From: Filimonas zeae
GTDB taxonomy: Bacteria; Bacteroidota; Bacteroidia; Chitinophagales; Chitinophagaceae
Direction of reading: 5' to 3'
Length of the DNA: 64,000 nt
Assembly (NCBI RefSeq): GCF_014641615.1
Contig: NZ_BMIB01000001.1
Location: 930,769-994,768 of the forward strand
Shown: positions 55,853 to 64,000 of the stretch, piece by piece
Layout: each line of letters opens with the position of its first letter
How positions within the stretch are numbered: the first letter of the stretch is position 1
The notes under the pieces: model-generated
What the model was told of the DNA's origin: nothing
Database searches by the model: none
The model's input: the letters and a program-made list of their open reading frames with translations, nothing else
Program-made: the position numbers and the translations under genes

Positions 55853-56492
55853 ACAGGCATGGGAGGCAATAGCGCCCATTTATCAACGTATACTGGAGCT
55901 GCCCTTTAATCAGGAACTGATGCAGGGTACTTTGTTAAAAGAACGTTTTGCTTTTTATATAGGGCAGGATGCGGTGTATCTGGATGCGTTTAGCAAAGTG
56001 CTGTCGCTGATTGCAGCCCGTGCGCAGCAAACGCAGCAGTCGCTGGATTTTATCCGTTTTGCAGAAGGGGCTATTGTGGTAGAGCAGGCATTGCATGCAG
56101 GCTTTTTTCAGCAGCTGCAACTGGCAGATAAACCGGTGGCTTCACCTTCCTGTTTGCTGTATACACAGTACCTGTACAGCACGGCTGCGTTACAACAGGT
56201 AGAAGTGGCTATGGCGGCAGTGCTGCCTTGTTTCTGGATATATAAAGCAGTAGGCGATTATATATATGCACATCAGGTAAAAGAGGGCAACCCTTATCAG
56301 GAATGGATTAACACCTATGCAGGTGAAGCCTTCGGTATTACCGTACAAAAAGCCATTGCTATATGTGATACGGTAGCGGCCAGCTGCACACCTGCCCAGC
56401 AGCAGCAAATGACCAATGCTTTTGTAATGGCTTCGCGCATGGAATGGATGTTCTGGAACAGCGCATGGCAGATGGAACAATGGCCTGTATAA
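55839..56492 (+). CDS. tenA: Aminopyrimidine aminohydrolase / thiaminase II
   Basis: The 217-aa helical TenA protein has the catalytic Cys in AAVLPCFWIYKAVG and the late Glu in SRMEWMFWNSAW. It hydrolyses amino-HMP from degraded thiamine to HMP, which ThiD then uses. Its presence with thiM but without thiC, thiG or thiH shows a salvage operon. Confidence 0.93.
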   Translation: MQWSKQAWEAIAPIYQRILELPFNQELMQGTLLKERFAFYIGQDAVYLDAFSKVLSLIAARAQQTQQSLDFIRFAEGAIVVEQALHAGFFQQLQLADKPVASPSCLLYTQYLYSTAALQQVEVAMAAVLPCFWIYKAVGDYIYAHQVKEGNPYQEWINTYAGEAFGITVQKAIAICDTVAASCTPAQQQQMTNAFVMASRMEWMFWNSAWQMEQWPV

Positions 56493-56599
56493 CAGGTGGG
56501 GTGTAAGATAGTCCATCTATATCCAAAATAATTTGAACAGAAGCGTGTAACAGGGGGCTGGTTTTTGCCATCACATTGTATTTTTGGCATATGCTTGAT

Positions 56600-59500
56600 A
56601 TGAAAAAAATGGTAGCTCCCCTGTTACTGGCCGCTCTTACGGCACAAGCACAACAGGCTCCGGTAAAATCTTCACCGGCTGGTATTACTGATGTTTACAG
56701 GCAGTTTCAGCAGCCCTCTGCACAGGCAGCACCCTGGGTGTTGTGGTACTGGATGCAGGCAGGTGTATCAAAAGCAGGTATTACAGCCGATTTGCAGGCC
56801 ATGAAGGCAGCAGGCCTGGGTGGCGCTTACATTGTATGCGTAAAAGGAAAAACCAACCCTCCGTTGTACACACCGGCAGTGGAACAGTTAACACCGGAGT
56901 GGTGGGAGATGATTCGTTTTTCTTTAGCAGAAGCAGCCCGTTTACACCTGAAACTGGGCCTGCATGTGAGTGATGGCTTTGCTTTGGCAGGTGGCCCGTG
57001 GATTACCCCGGAAAATTCTATGCAAAAACTGGTATGGAGTGAGAAGATTGTCCATGGTGGTCAATTGTTTACAGATACCTTACCCACACCGGCACATTAT
57101 AAAGATTATTATCGTGATGTGGCGGTGTATGCTTATCCGGCACCTGCTGATGCAGAAACCAACACACAAAACCAAACACCGGTAGTTACTACCAGTATAC
57201 CTGGCGCAGATGCTTCTTATCTGCTTACGCCGGGCAATAACAAAAACTTCAGTTCGGGCGATAGCTGCTGGATTCAGTATGCTTTTGCAAAGCCCTTCAC
57301 CTGCCGCAATATTACCGTTACCACCAATGGCACCAATTACCAGGCACACCGCCTGATAGTAGAGGTGAGCGATGATGGTATACATTTCCGGCGCATTACC
57401 CGTCTGGTACCACCAAGGCATGGCTGGCAGGATGTGGATGAATCTGTAACCAACGCCATACCGGCAGTTACTGCCCGTTATTTCCGTTTTGTGTATAGCA
57501 AAAAAGGCTCAGAACCGGGTGCGGAAGATCTGGATGCAGCTAAATGGAAGCCCTCACTTAAGCTGCGTGGTTTAACGCTTTCCGGCGCACCACGTATTCA
57601 TCAGTACGAAGGCAAGAACGGTGCTATATGGCGCATTAGTGAGCGTACCACCGCACAGCAGCTTACTGCTAAAGATGCCATTCCTTTACAAAAAATAATA
57701 TCCTTAGCCGGTAAGCTGGATGCACAGGGCCGCTTAAAATGGCAGGTGCCTGCCGGTAAATGGTGTATACTGCGCGTAGGCCATACCTCTACCGGGCATA
57801 CCAATGCCACCGGTGGTGCAGGTATAGGGCTGGAATGTGATAAGTTTAGTGTAGCAGCGGTAAACACACAGTTCGATCATTGGTTTGGCGAAGCCTTCCG
57901 CCGCAACAGGGAGCTGGCGCAGCAGGTATTGAAAGTGTTTTATGTAGATAGCTGGGAGTGTGGCAGCCAGAACTGGTCTGGCATATTCCGCGATGAGTTC
58001 CGCCGCCGCAGGGGGTATGATATATTGCCCTGGTTGCCGGTAATGGCAGGTGTTCCGGTAGAAAGCGTACAGCGCACAGAAAAGGTGTTGTACGATGTAC
58101 GCCAAACCATAGCAGAACTGGTGAAAGATGTGTTTTATAAAACACTGGCCGATCTGGCACATCGCCACGACTGTGCATTTACCGCAGAAAGTGTGGCACC
58201 TACCATGATGAGCGATGGCATGTTACATTACAGCCTGGTTGATATACCTATGAGCGAATTCTGGCTGAACAGCCCCACGCACGATAAACCCAACGATATG
58301 CTGGATGCCACATCGGCAGCACATATCTACGGTAAAAACATTGTACAGGCAGAAGCCTTTACCACACTGCGGATGAACTGGAACGAACATCCCGGCATGA
58401 TGAAAACCACGCAGGACCGTAACTATGCCCTGGGCGTAAACCGCCTGGTATACCATGTGTTTACACACAACCCGTGGACAGACCGCAAGCCGGGTATGAC
58501 ACTGGACGGGGTGGGCATGTATTTTCAACGCGATCAAACCTGGTGGAAGCCGGGTAGTGCCTGGGTAGATTATGCCCGCCGTTGCCAGGCGTTGCTGCAA
58601 CTGGGTAAGCCGGTTGCGGATATAGCAGTGTTTACCGGTGGTGAGTTACCGCGCAGAGCTATTTTACCTGATAAGCTGGTAAGCACACTGCCAGGTATAT
58701 ATGGCCCGGAGCGTGTGGCACAGGAAGCAAAACGCCTGGCCAATGCCGGTGAGCCTGTACGGGCTATACCCGATGGGGTTACCCACAGCGCCAACATGGC
58801 CGATCCCGACAAATGGGTGAACCCGCTGCGTGGGTATGCTTACGACTCGTTTAATGAAGATGCATTGCTGAACCTGGCTACTGTGCGTAACAAACGTATT
58901 GAGTTACCCGGTGGGGCAGTATATCCCTTACTGGTAATACCGGTTAAGAACAACCGCATGCCGGGCTCAGCTATCATACACCCCGCAGTGGCTAAGAAAC
59001 TGGCTGCCTGGAAACGCCAGGGACTGCCCATTATTCAGAAGCCTTATGAACAAAGCACGTTTGATGCGCTGGGTGTAGCGCGTGATGTTGTGGTGAAGCA
59101 TGCCGATGGTAAACATGCAGAAGGCATAGCCTGGACACACAGAACAGGCGATGATTTTGATATTTATTTTATAGGCAATCAGCTGGATACTACCCGTGTA
59201 ATACAGCTGAGCGTAAGGGCAACCGGTAAAGTTCCTGAGCTCTGGAACCCGGTTACCGGTGATACCATGGTGGCGCGTACCTATAGCAGTGAAGGGGTAT
59301 ACACCACGCTACCGGTACAGCTGCAACCAAACGCCTCTGTGTTTGTGGTACTGCAACGCAAGGCTACACAAAAGCAAAGTAACAGCGGCCTTAACTGGGC
59401 TTTAACGGATACCTTACAATTTTTGCAGCCTCACTGGCGTGTTAGCTTTGATACGGCCGCAGGGGGCCCTGTAACGCCGGTTGAAACCAAACAGCTGCAA

Positions 59501-59890
59501 AGCTGGACGGCGTTTGCAGACGCTGGTGTAAAGTATTATTCGGGAACGGCCGCTTATACCACAGTGTTTACACATCAGGCTACAGGTACTCCGGGCAGAA
59601 TAAAACTGTCGCTGGGTAAGGTGGCCGATATGGCTACGGTGGAGGTGAATGGCAAACCCTGTGGTACTGCCTGGACCGCCCCTTATGAGGTGGACATTAC
59701 AGATGCAGTGGTAAGTGGTGAAAATAAACTGACCATACAGGTTACCAACACCTGGGGCAACCGTATTATAGGCGACCATGTACCGGGCGCAACACCCCGT
59801 ACCTGGACAACCGCACCTTACCGCCTGGAAAATAAGCCGCTGCAACCAGCGGGATTACTGGGGCCGGTAGCACTGGTAGCAGAACGTTAG
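56600..59890 (+). CDS. GH106-like alpha-L-rhamnosidase family glycosidase, exported
   Basis: About 1096 aa with a signal peptide (MKKMVAPLLLAALTAQAQQ). N-terminal PWVLWYWMQAGVSKAGITADLQAMKAAGLGGAYIV and LKLGLHVSDGFALAGGPWITPENSMQKLVWSE, central FYVDSWECGSQNWSGIFRDEFRRRRGYD and the C-terminal galactose-binding-like module (ATVEVNGKPCGTAWTAPYEVDITDAV) match GH106-type rhamnosidases. With the GH2 gene 40 bp downstream it may act on rhamnogalacturonan-like side chains. Start 56591 is also possible. Confidence 0.75.
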   Translation: MKKMVAPLLLAALTAQAQQAPVKSSPAGITDVYRQFQQPSAQAAPWVLWYWMQAGVSKAGITADLQAMKAAGLGGAYIVCVKGKTNPPLYTPAVEQLTPEWWEMIRFSLAEAARLHLKLGLHVSDGFALAGGPWITPENSMQKLVWSEKIVHGGQLFTDTLPTPAHYKDYYRDVAVYAYPAPADAETNTQNQTPVVTTSIPGADASYLLTPGNNKNFSSGDSCWIQYAFAKPFTCRNITVTTNGTNYQAHRLIVEVSDDGIHFRRITRLVPPRHGWQDVDESVTNAIPAVTARYFRFVYSKKGSEPGAEDLDAAKWKPSLKLRGLTLSGAPRIHQYEGKNGAIWRISERTTAQQLTAKDAIPLQKIISLAGKLDAQGRLKWQVPAGKWCILRVGHTSTGHTNATGGAGIGLECDKFSVAAVNTQFDHWFGEAFRRNRELAQQVLKVFYVDSWECGSQNWSGIFRDEFRRRRGYDILPWLPVMAGVPVESVQRTEKVLYDVRQTIAELVKDVFYKTLADLAHRHDCAFTAESVAPTMMSDGMLHYSLVDIPMSEFWLNSPTHDKPNDMLDATSAAHIYGKNIVQAEAFTTLRMNWNEHPGMMKTTQDRNYALGVNRLVYHVFTHNPWTDRKPGMTLDGVGMYFQRDQTWWKPGSAWVDYARRCQALLQLGKPVADIAVFTGGELPRRAILPDKLVSTLPGIYGPERVAQEAKRLANAGEPVRAIPDGVTHSANMADPDKWVNPLRGYAYDSFNEDALLNLATVRNKRIELPGGAVYPLLVIPVKNNRMPGSAIIHPAVAKKLAAWKRQGLPIIQKPYEQSTFDALGVARDVVVKHADGKHAEGIAWTHRTGDDFDIYFIGNQLDTTRVIQLSVRATGKVPELWNPVTGDTMVARTYSSEGVYTTLPVQLQPNASVFVVLQRKATQKQSNSGLNWALTDTLQFLQPHWRVSFDTAAGGPVTPVETKQLQSWTAFADAGVKYYSGTAAYTTVFTHQATGTPGRIKLSLGKVADMATVEVNGKPCGTAWTAPYEVDITDAVVSGENKLTIQVTNTWGNRIIGDHVPGATPRTWTTAPYRLENKPLQPAGLLGPVALVAER

Positions 59891-59935
59891 ATAAGTTGTT
59901 TCGATTGACTGATTTCTGATTATGAAGTTGTGATT

Positions 59936-62305
59936 ATGAAAAAGATATTTTACCTGTTCTTAGGACTCCTGGCCACCAGTGCGCAGGCGCAAACGGTATT
60001 GTTTGATAACGACTGGCGTTTTTACCGTGGTGATACTACTGCGGCAGCACAGGTTGCCTTTAACGATAAAAGCTGGCGCACGGTAGACCTGCCGCACGAT
60101 TGGAGTATAGAAAACCTGCCCGGTACTGCTTCTCCGTTTTCTCCGGATGCTATCAGCGGTGTAAGCGGTGGTTTTACCACGGGCGGCACCGGCTGGTACC
60201 GCAAAAGCTTTCAGGTATCTGCCACAGAAGCACAAAAGCTGCATTACGTGCAGTTTGAAGGTGTTTATATGAATGCAGATGTGTGGCTGAATGGTGTACA
60301 CCTGGGCTGCCATCCTTACGGGTATACTTCTTTCTGGCTGGCGCTGACGGGTGTAAAAGCTGGTACCAACGTAATTGCAGTACGTGTACAGAACGAGGGT
60401 AGAAACAGCCGCTGGTATAGCGGCTCGGGTATTTACCGCCATGTATGGTTGCGTACCGCAGAAGCGTTACATATTGCCCCCTGGGGTGTATCTGTAACCA
60501 CCCCGCAGGTAAATGGCGCACAAGCTACGGTGGCCATAGAAACGGGTGTACTGAATCAGCAGGCCAAAGCGGTGCAGGCTACTGTGGTTACTACCCTGTA
60601 CACGCCCGATAACCGCATAGCCGGCACGGTAAAACAAACGCAGCAGGTTGCAGGTAAGGGTAAAGGTGCTTTTAAGGGCCAGGTACTTGTTAAACAGCCA
60701 CAATTATGGTCAACAGATCAGCCCGCTTTATATAAAGTTGTAACGGAAACTTTTGTAAATGGTAAACGTACTGATAAGTTGGTTACCAATGCAGGCATTC
60801 GTTCTATTGCGTTTAGTGCAGAGAAAGGGTTTGAGCTGAACGGCAAAACCGTAAAGCTACAGGGTGGCTGTGTACACCACGATAACGGTGCGCTGGGTGC
60901 CAAAGCTTACGACCATGCAGAGGAGCGGAGAGTAGCCCTGCTGAAAGCCAGTGGCTTCAATGCTATCCGCTGCTCGCACAATCCGCCATCACCTGCTTTT
61001 CTGGATGCCTGCGATCGTTTGGGGATGCTGGTGATTGATGAAGCCTTTGATATGTGGGCAGATAAAAAGAACAAACAGGATTATCACTTATACTTTAAAG
61101 ACTGGTGGCAGCGTGATGTGGAAAGCATGCTGCATCGCGATCGCAACCACCCTTCCATTATTATGTGGAGCACCGGTAATGAAATTCCTAACCGCGATAA
61201 GCCCGAAGTGGTAATGGTAGCAAAAACGCTGGCAGACCATATCCGCAGCATTGATAATACCCGGCCGGTTACCTGTGGTGTTAATGGTATTGAAGAAAAC
61301 AAAGACCCTTTTATTGCCACGCTGGATGTGGCAGGTTACAACTACGCTCCAGACAAGTACGGGTATGACCACAAGCGTTTACCGCAGCGTATTATGTATG
61401 GCACAGAGTCGTTTGCCAAAGAGTCTTTTGAATACTGGCGCGAAGTACAGAAGCATAGTTATGTAATTGGTGATTTTGTATGGACGGCATTTGACCATAT
61501 TGGCGAAGCCAGCATTGGATGGCTGGGCTATCCGCAGAACAAAAACTTCTACCCCTGGAACCTGGCTTATTGTGGTGATATAGATATCTGCGGCTGGAAG
61601 CGTCCGCAATCGTACTATCGCGATGCCCTCTGGAAAACCAATCAGTTGTCGCTGTTTGTAGAATGCCCGGTACGTACCTTTCCGCAGATAAACCTGAAGC
61701 CGGAAGTGTGGGCCCGTTGGGACTGGAAAGATGTGCAGGACAGTTGGCAATGGCCTCAGTTTACCGATAGCATTATTACCGTAACAGCCTATAGCTCCTG
61801 CGAAGAAGTAGAACTGTTACTGAATGGCCGTTCTTTGGGCAGGCAATCAACCGATACCACACATCGCTTACAAGCCAGCTGGAAAGTGCCTTACAGGGCA
61901 GGCGAATTAAAAGCGGTGGGGTACAGTGGTGGCAAGGCTGTTGCAGAAAGCCGTTTACAAACGGCGGAAGCGGTTGCAGCAGTGAAGATAAAAGCAGACC
62001 GGGATACGTTGACAGCCAACAATCAGGACCTGAGTTATTTTACTATTGAACTTACTGATAAAAAAGGCGTACTGCATACGCAGGCAGATAATCTGCTGCA
62101 CTTTACAGTGGAAGGCCCTGCTACCATAGCAGGAGTGGGTAATGCCAACCCATCCAGCATTGAAAGCTTTCAGGAGCCGCAACGCAAAGCGTGGAGAGGC
62201 AAGTGTCAGCTGATAGTAAAAGCCGGTAAGCAGAAGGGCATAGTGAAAGTGAAGGTAAGTGGGGAAGGGCTGCAGCCTGCGGAATACAGTATAGTTATCA
62301 GGTAG
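59936..62305 (+). CDS. GH2 family beta-galactosidase-like enzyme, exported
   Basis: About 789 aa with a signal peptide (MKKIFYLFLGLLATSAQAQ). Sugar-binding, Ig-like and TIM-barrel modules in the GH2 order: DWSIENLPG, GTGWYRKSF, AIRVQNEGRNSRWYSGSGIYRHVWL, GGCVHHDNGALGAKAYDHAEERRVALLKASGFNAIRCSHNP. Acid/base Glu in NHPSIIMWSTGNEIPN and nucleophile Glu in MYGTESFAKE. C-terminal DUF4982-like and Ig-like domains follow. Activity could be beta-galactosidase or another GH2 specificity. It shares an operon with the GH106-like gene. Confidence 0.9.
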   Translation: MKKIFYLFLGLLATSAQAQTVLFDNDWRFYRGDTTAAAQVAFNDKSWRTVDLPHDWSIENLPGTASPFSPDAISGVSGGFTTGGTGWYRKSFQVSATEAQKLHYVQFEGVYMNADVWLNGVHLGCHPYGYTSFWLALTGVKAGTNVIAVRVQNEGRNSRWYSGSGIYRHVWLRTAEALHIAPWGVSVTTPQVNGAQATVAIETGVLNQQAKAVQATVVTTLYTPDNRIAGTVKQTQQVAGKGKGAFKGQVLVKQPQLWSTDQPALYKVVTETFVNGKRTDKLVTNAGIRSIAFSAEKGFELNGKTVKLQGGCVHHDNGALGAKAYDHAEERRVALLKASGFNAIRCSHNPPSPAFLDACDRLGMLVIDEAFDMWADKKNKQDYHLYFKDWWQRDVESMLHRDRNHPSIIMWSTGNEIPNRDKPEVVMVAKTLADHIRSIDNTRPVTCGVNGIEENKDPFIATLDVAGYNYAPDKYGYDHKRLPQRIMYGTESFAKESFEYWREVQKHSYVIGDFVWTAFDHIGEASIGWLGYPQNKNFYPWNLAYCGDIDICGWKRPQSYYRDALWKTNQLSLFVECPVRTFPQINLKPEVWARWDWKDVQDSWQWPQFTDSIITVTAYSSCEEVELLLNGRSLGRQSTDTTHRLQASWKVPYRAGELKAVGYSGGKAVAESRLQTAEAVAAVKIKADRDTLTANNQDLSYFTIELTDKKGVLHTQADNLLHFTVEGPATIAGVGNANPSSIESFQEPQRKAWRGKCQLIVKAGKQKGIVKVKVSGEGLQPAEYSIVIR

Positions 62306-62312
62306 CGCGGCT

Positions 62313-62343
62313 AAAAAAGGAGTTGCCTTATTGGGGCAACTCC
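62313..62343 (-). terminator. Intrinsic terminator overlapping the peroxidase stop codon
   Basis: On the minus strand GGAGTTGCC pairs with GGCAACTCC (loop includes the stop codon at 62330-62328) and is followed by TTTTTT. It uses the last coding bases as its left arm. Confidence 0.88.
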
Positions 62344-63479
62344 GGTGCAAAAGGTTTACGTGGCGTAGTGCTTATAGCCCGTAAAAACGCTTCAATACAT
62401 TTCCGTTCTTCCAGGCTTAAGTTAAGCTTACGCAGTATGGGTGATGTGGTGGGCAGCGTACTGCTGTCAATAACCACATGCTTTTGAATAGGCGAGGGGT
62501 TACCCAGGTTGTAATACTCAATCACATCCATCAGCGTAGGAAAATTGCCATGGTGCATCCACGGGCCTGTTTGCGCAACCTCACGTATAGATGGGGTTCT
62601 GAATACACCCAGATCTTTTTTATCCTTTGTGGTTTCATATCTGCCCAGGTCCTGCATTTTAGCACCGTACAGGCTCTGGCCATCGTTGTGAAACTGATTG
62701 TCGGAGAACAACGGCGTGTTGTGGCAGTTAATACAACGGGCTTTGGTGCGGAACAGGTGCATACCCATTACTTCCTCATTACTTAATGCATTGGATTTGC
62801 CGGATACAAACTGATCGAACCGGCTGGAATGGCTTACCACACTTCTTTCAAAAGTGGCAATGGCCTGCTGAATATAATTCAGTGTAACAGAATCGCTGTT
62901 AAAGGCTTTCTTAAAATACTCCCGGTAGCCTTTTATACCCCGCACATTGCTTACCATAGCGGTAAGTGTTTGTGCCATCTCTTTTGGGTCTTGCACCGGA
63001 AATACAGATTGCTCTTCCAGGCTGCCTGCACGCCCATCCCAGAACAGGTGGGTGTAATATGCGGTGTTCAGCACCGTCATGGCATTACGGCGTCCGGTTT
63101 GCCGGTTATGGCCATAAGAAACTCTTCTTCCATCGCCCCAGCCCAGTTCCGGATCGTGGCAGGAAGCACACGATATCTGGCCGCTTTGCGAAAGGCGTGG
63201 ATCATAAAACAGTAGTTTGCCTAATTGTTCTTTTTCTTTAGACCAGGGATTGTCTGCCGGATAAGGGGGCTTGCCCAGGGCACCTATATCCTGAAAGCCG
63301 GGCATTACGCTGCTATCCAGGTTAGGGCGGGGCCATTTAGCGGCATCGCCGCCGCTGTAAATAATTCGCAGAGAATCTATACTATAGCCGGGCCCCTCAC
63401 TTCCTTCCATCAACCGGAAGGAAGTGAGTATACCAGCCAGGGCTATCACTATCATCAATAAAACCAACGCTTTCTTCAT
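62328..63479 (-). CDS. Di-haem cytochrome c peroxidase (CcpA/MauG family)
   Basis: The 383-aa protein has an N-terminal hydrophobic export segment and two haem c motifs: CASCH (in GQISCASCHDPELGWGDGR) and CINCH (in KARCINCHNTPLFSDNQ). FWDGRAGSLEEQ and the distal residues RTPSIREVAQTGPWMHHGNFPTLMDVIEYYN support the family. It reduces H2O2 in the periplasm, or in MauG-like members modifies a partner protein. It is encoded 6 bp after the next gene on the minus strand, whose product may be its partner. Confidence 0.93.
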   Translation of the reverse strand: MKKALVLLMIVIALAGILTSFRLMEGSEGPGYSIDSLRIIYSGGDAAKWPRPNLDSSVMPGFQDIGALGKPPYPADNPWSKEKEQLGKLLFYDPRLSQSGQISCASCHDPELGWGDGRRVSYGHNRQTGRRNAMTVLNTAYYTHLFWDGRAGSLEEQSVFPVQDPKEMAQTLTAMVSNVRGIKGYREYFKKAFNSDSVTLNYIQQAIATFERSVVSHSSRFDQFVSGKSNALSNEEVMGMHLFRTKARCINCHNTPLFSDNQFHNDGQSLYGAKMQDLGRYETTKDKKDLGVFRTPSIREVAQTGPWMHHGNFPTLMDVIEYYNLGNPSPIQKHVVIDSSTLPTTSPILRKLNLSLEERKCIEAFLRAISTTPRKPFAPELPQ

Positions 63480-63485
63480 TCGTGC

Positions 63486-64000
63486 TTACAGAGTTAATTT
63501 GTCAACACTCATTTTGTATTTGTACTTGTTAACAGCAGCACCGTTGATTTTGGTATCGTCGAAATTCATTTCAATATCCATTGCTTTAGTATCAAGATCA
63601 TAAGCGCCTGTACCGCTGATGCCAATCTGGAACACGGTGGAATCTCTGCGGGTTACGTTTACCTGTTGTGGAATAACTCTCACAGTACCTTTACGGGCAC
63701 CTGCTGCATCAGGAATCAGCTCCAGTGCACGGGGTACACTAATTTTGGCGGTTCTGATATTGATTATGCCAACTTCAGCGCCGTAAATACGGTGCATGTT
63801 AAAGAAACCTACGCCACTTCCCTGTACATAGTTGTTTACAAAACCTATTACCGCTGCATCGTTTTCGTCTAATACAGCATAATGACCGGGAATTGAAGTC
63901 CATTTGGAAGTAGAGTCAGTATAATAATAAAAGTTAGGCGCATAATAAGCGGTAGACTGGAACCAGGTAGCGGCCGGAGAGAAAGGGCGTATTACCAGTG
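63486..64000 (-). CDS. 3' part of an unrecognised gene (5' end outside window)
   Basis: The frame is open from the window end to the stop at 63488. Visible residues include VIRPFSPAATWFQSTAYYAPNFYYYTDS, GHYAVLDENDAAVIGFVNNYVQGSG, RIYGAEVGIINIRTAKISVPRALELIPD and VIPQQVNVTRRDSTVFQIGISGTGAYDLDTKAMDIEMNF. It has beta-rich character and is likely exported. It precedes the cytochrome c peroxidase in the same orientation with a 6-bp gap. An ATG at 63797 is internal. No family is named. Confidence 0.6.
   Translation of the reverse strand, partial: LVIRPFSPAATWFQSTAYYAPNFYYYTDSTSKWTSIPGHYAVLDENDAAVIGFVNNYVQGSGVGFFNMHRIYGAEVGIINIRTAKISVPRALELIPDAAGARKGTVRVIPQQVNVTRRDSTVFQIGISGTGAYDLDTKAMDIEMNFDDTKINGAAVNKYKYKMSVDKLTL

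Overview
The window is from a Bacteroidota genome, most likely the order Chitinophagales (a Chitinophaga, Niastella or Filimonas relative). The support is SusC/SusD-type outer-membrane proteins, an ECF sigma/FecR pair, many SPII lipoproteins, HmuY- and BtuG-type surface proteins, GH families typical of Bacteroidota, and promoters of the TTTG-N(19-21)-TAnnTTTG type. The genus is an inference.

Layout. 1-2865: end of a xylan-degradation locus, with a GH115-GH10 fusion that enters from outside the window and a GH43 enzyme. 2866-5460: an AT-rich scar with a twice-frameshifted tyrosine integrase lying between tRNA-Leu(UAA) and tRNA-Val(UAC). 5468-6626: aroQ and a MORN-type exported protein. 6716-12187 (minus): haem uptake operon hmuR-hmuY-hmuT-hmuU-hmuV, facing a PepSY membrane protein (12603) across a 415-bp region rich in phased repeats. 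13971: tRNA-Arg(ACG). 14835-19529: cobalamin riboswitch followed by a BtuB-like TonB receptor, a BtuG-like beta-propeller lipoprotein and a BtuH-like lipoprotein. 19633-26369: GNAT acetyltransferase, M1 peptidase, GntR/LacI-type regulator, a lipoprotein and a GH97. 26505-26840: a 21-bp-period array of small palindromes. 27160-33855: a conserved-looking unknown, SIMPL protein, OsmC and pirin (minus) facing a Crp-type regulator, a NUMOD4/NUMOD1 protein with a degenerate HNH core, a glycine-rich RRM protein and an orphan histidine kinase.

33957-44303 (minus): ECF sigma factor, FecR anti-sigma, SusC, SusD, DUF4843 lipoprotein, PKD-like lipoprotein and a TlpA-like thioredoxin protein, a nutrient-uptake unit that senses its own substrate. 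44364-46096: SDR and PhyH-type oxygenase. 46568-51496: a reduced nitroreductase-like protein, a 75-aa unknown, a large metzincin-type protease and a DUF1624 membrane acyltransferase. 51626-53221: two YceI proteins and a small membrane protein. 53401-56492: TPP riboswitch with thiM-thiE-thiD-tenA, a thiamine salvage operon. 56600-62305: GH106-like and GH2 enzymes. 62328-64000 (minus): di-haem cytochrome c peroxidase and the end of an unrecognised gene that continues past the window.

Two vitamin systems (B12, thiamine), one haem system and three glycan systems fit a scavenging saprophyte. The most unusual items are the palindromic 21-bp array, the HNH-less NUMOD protein, the GH115-GH10 fusion and the phased repeats upstream of the haem operon.
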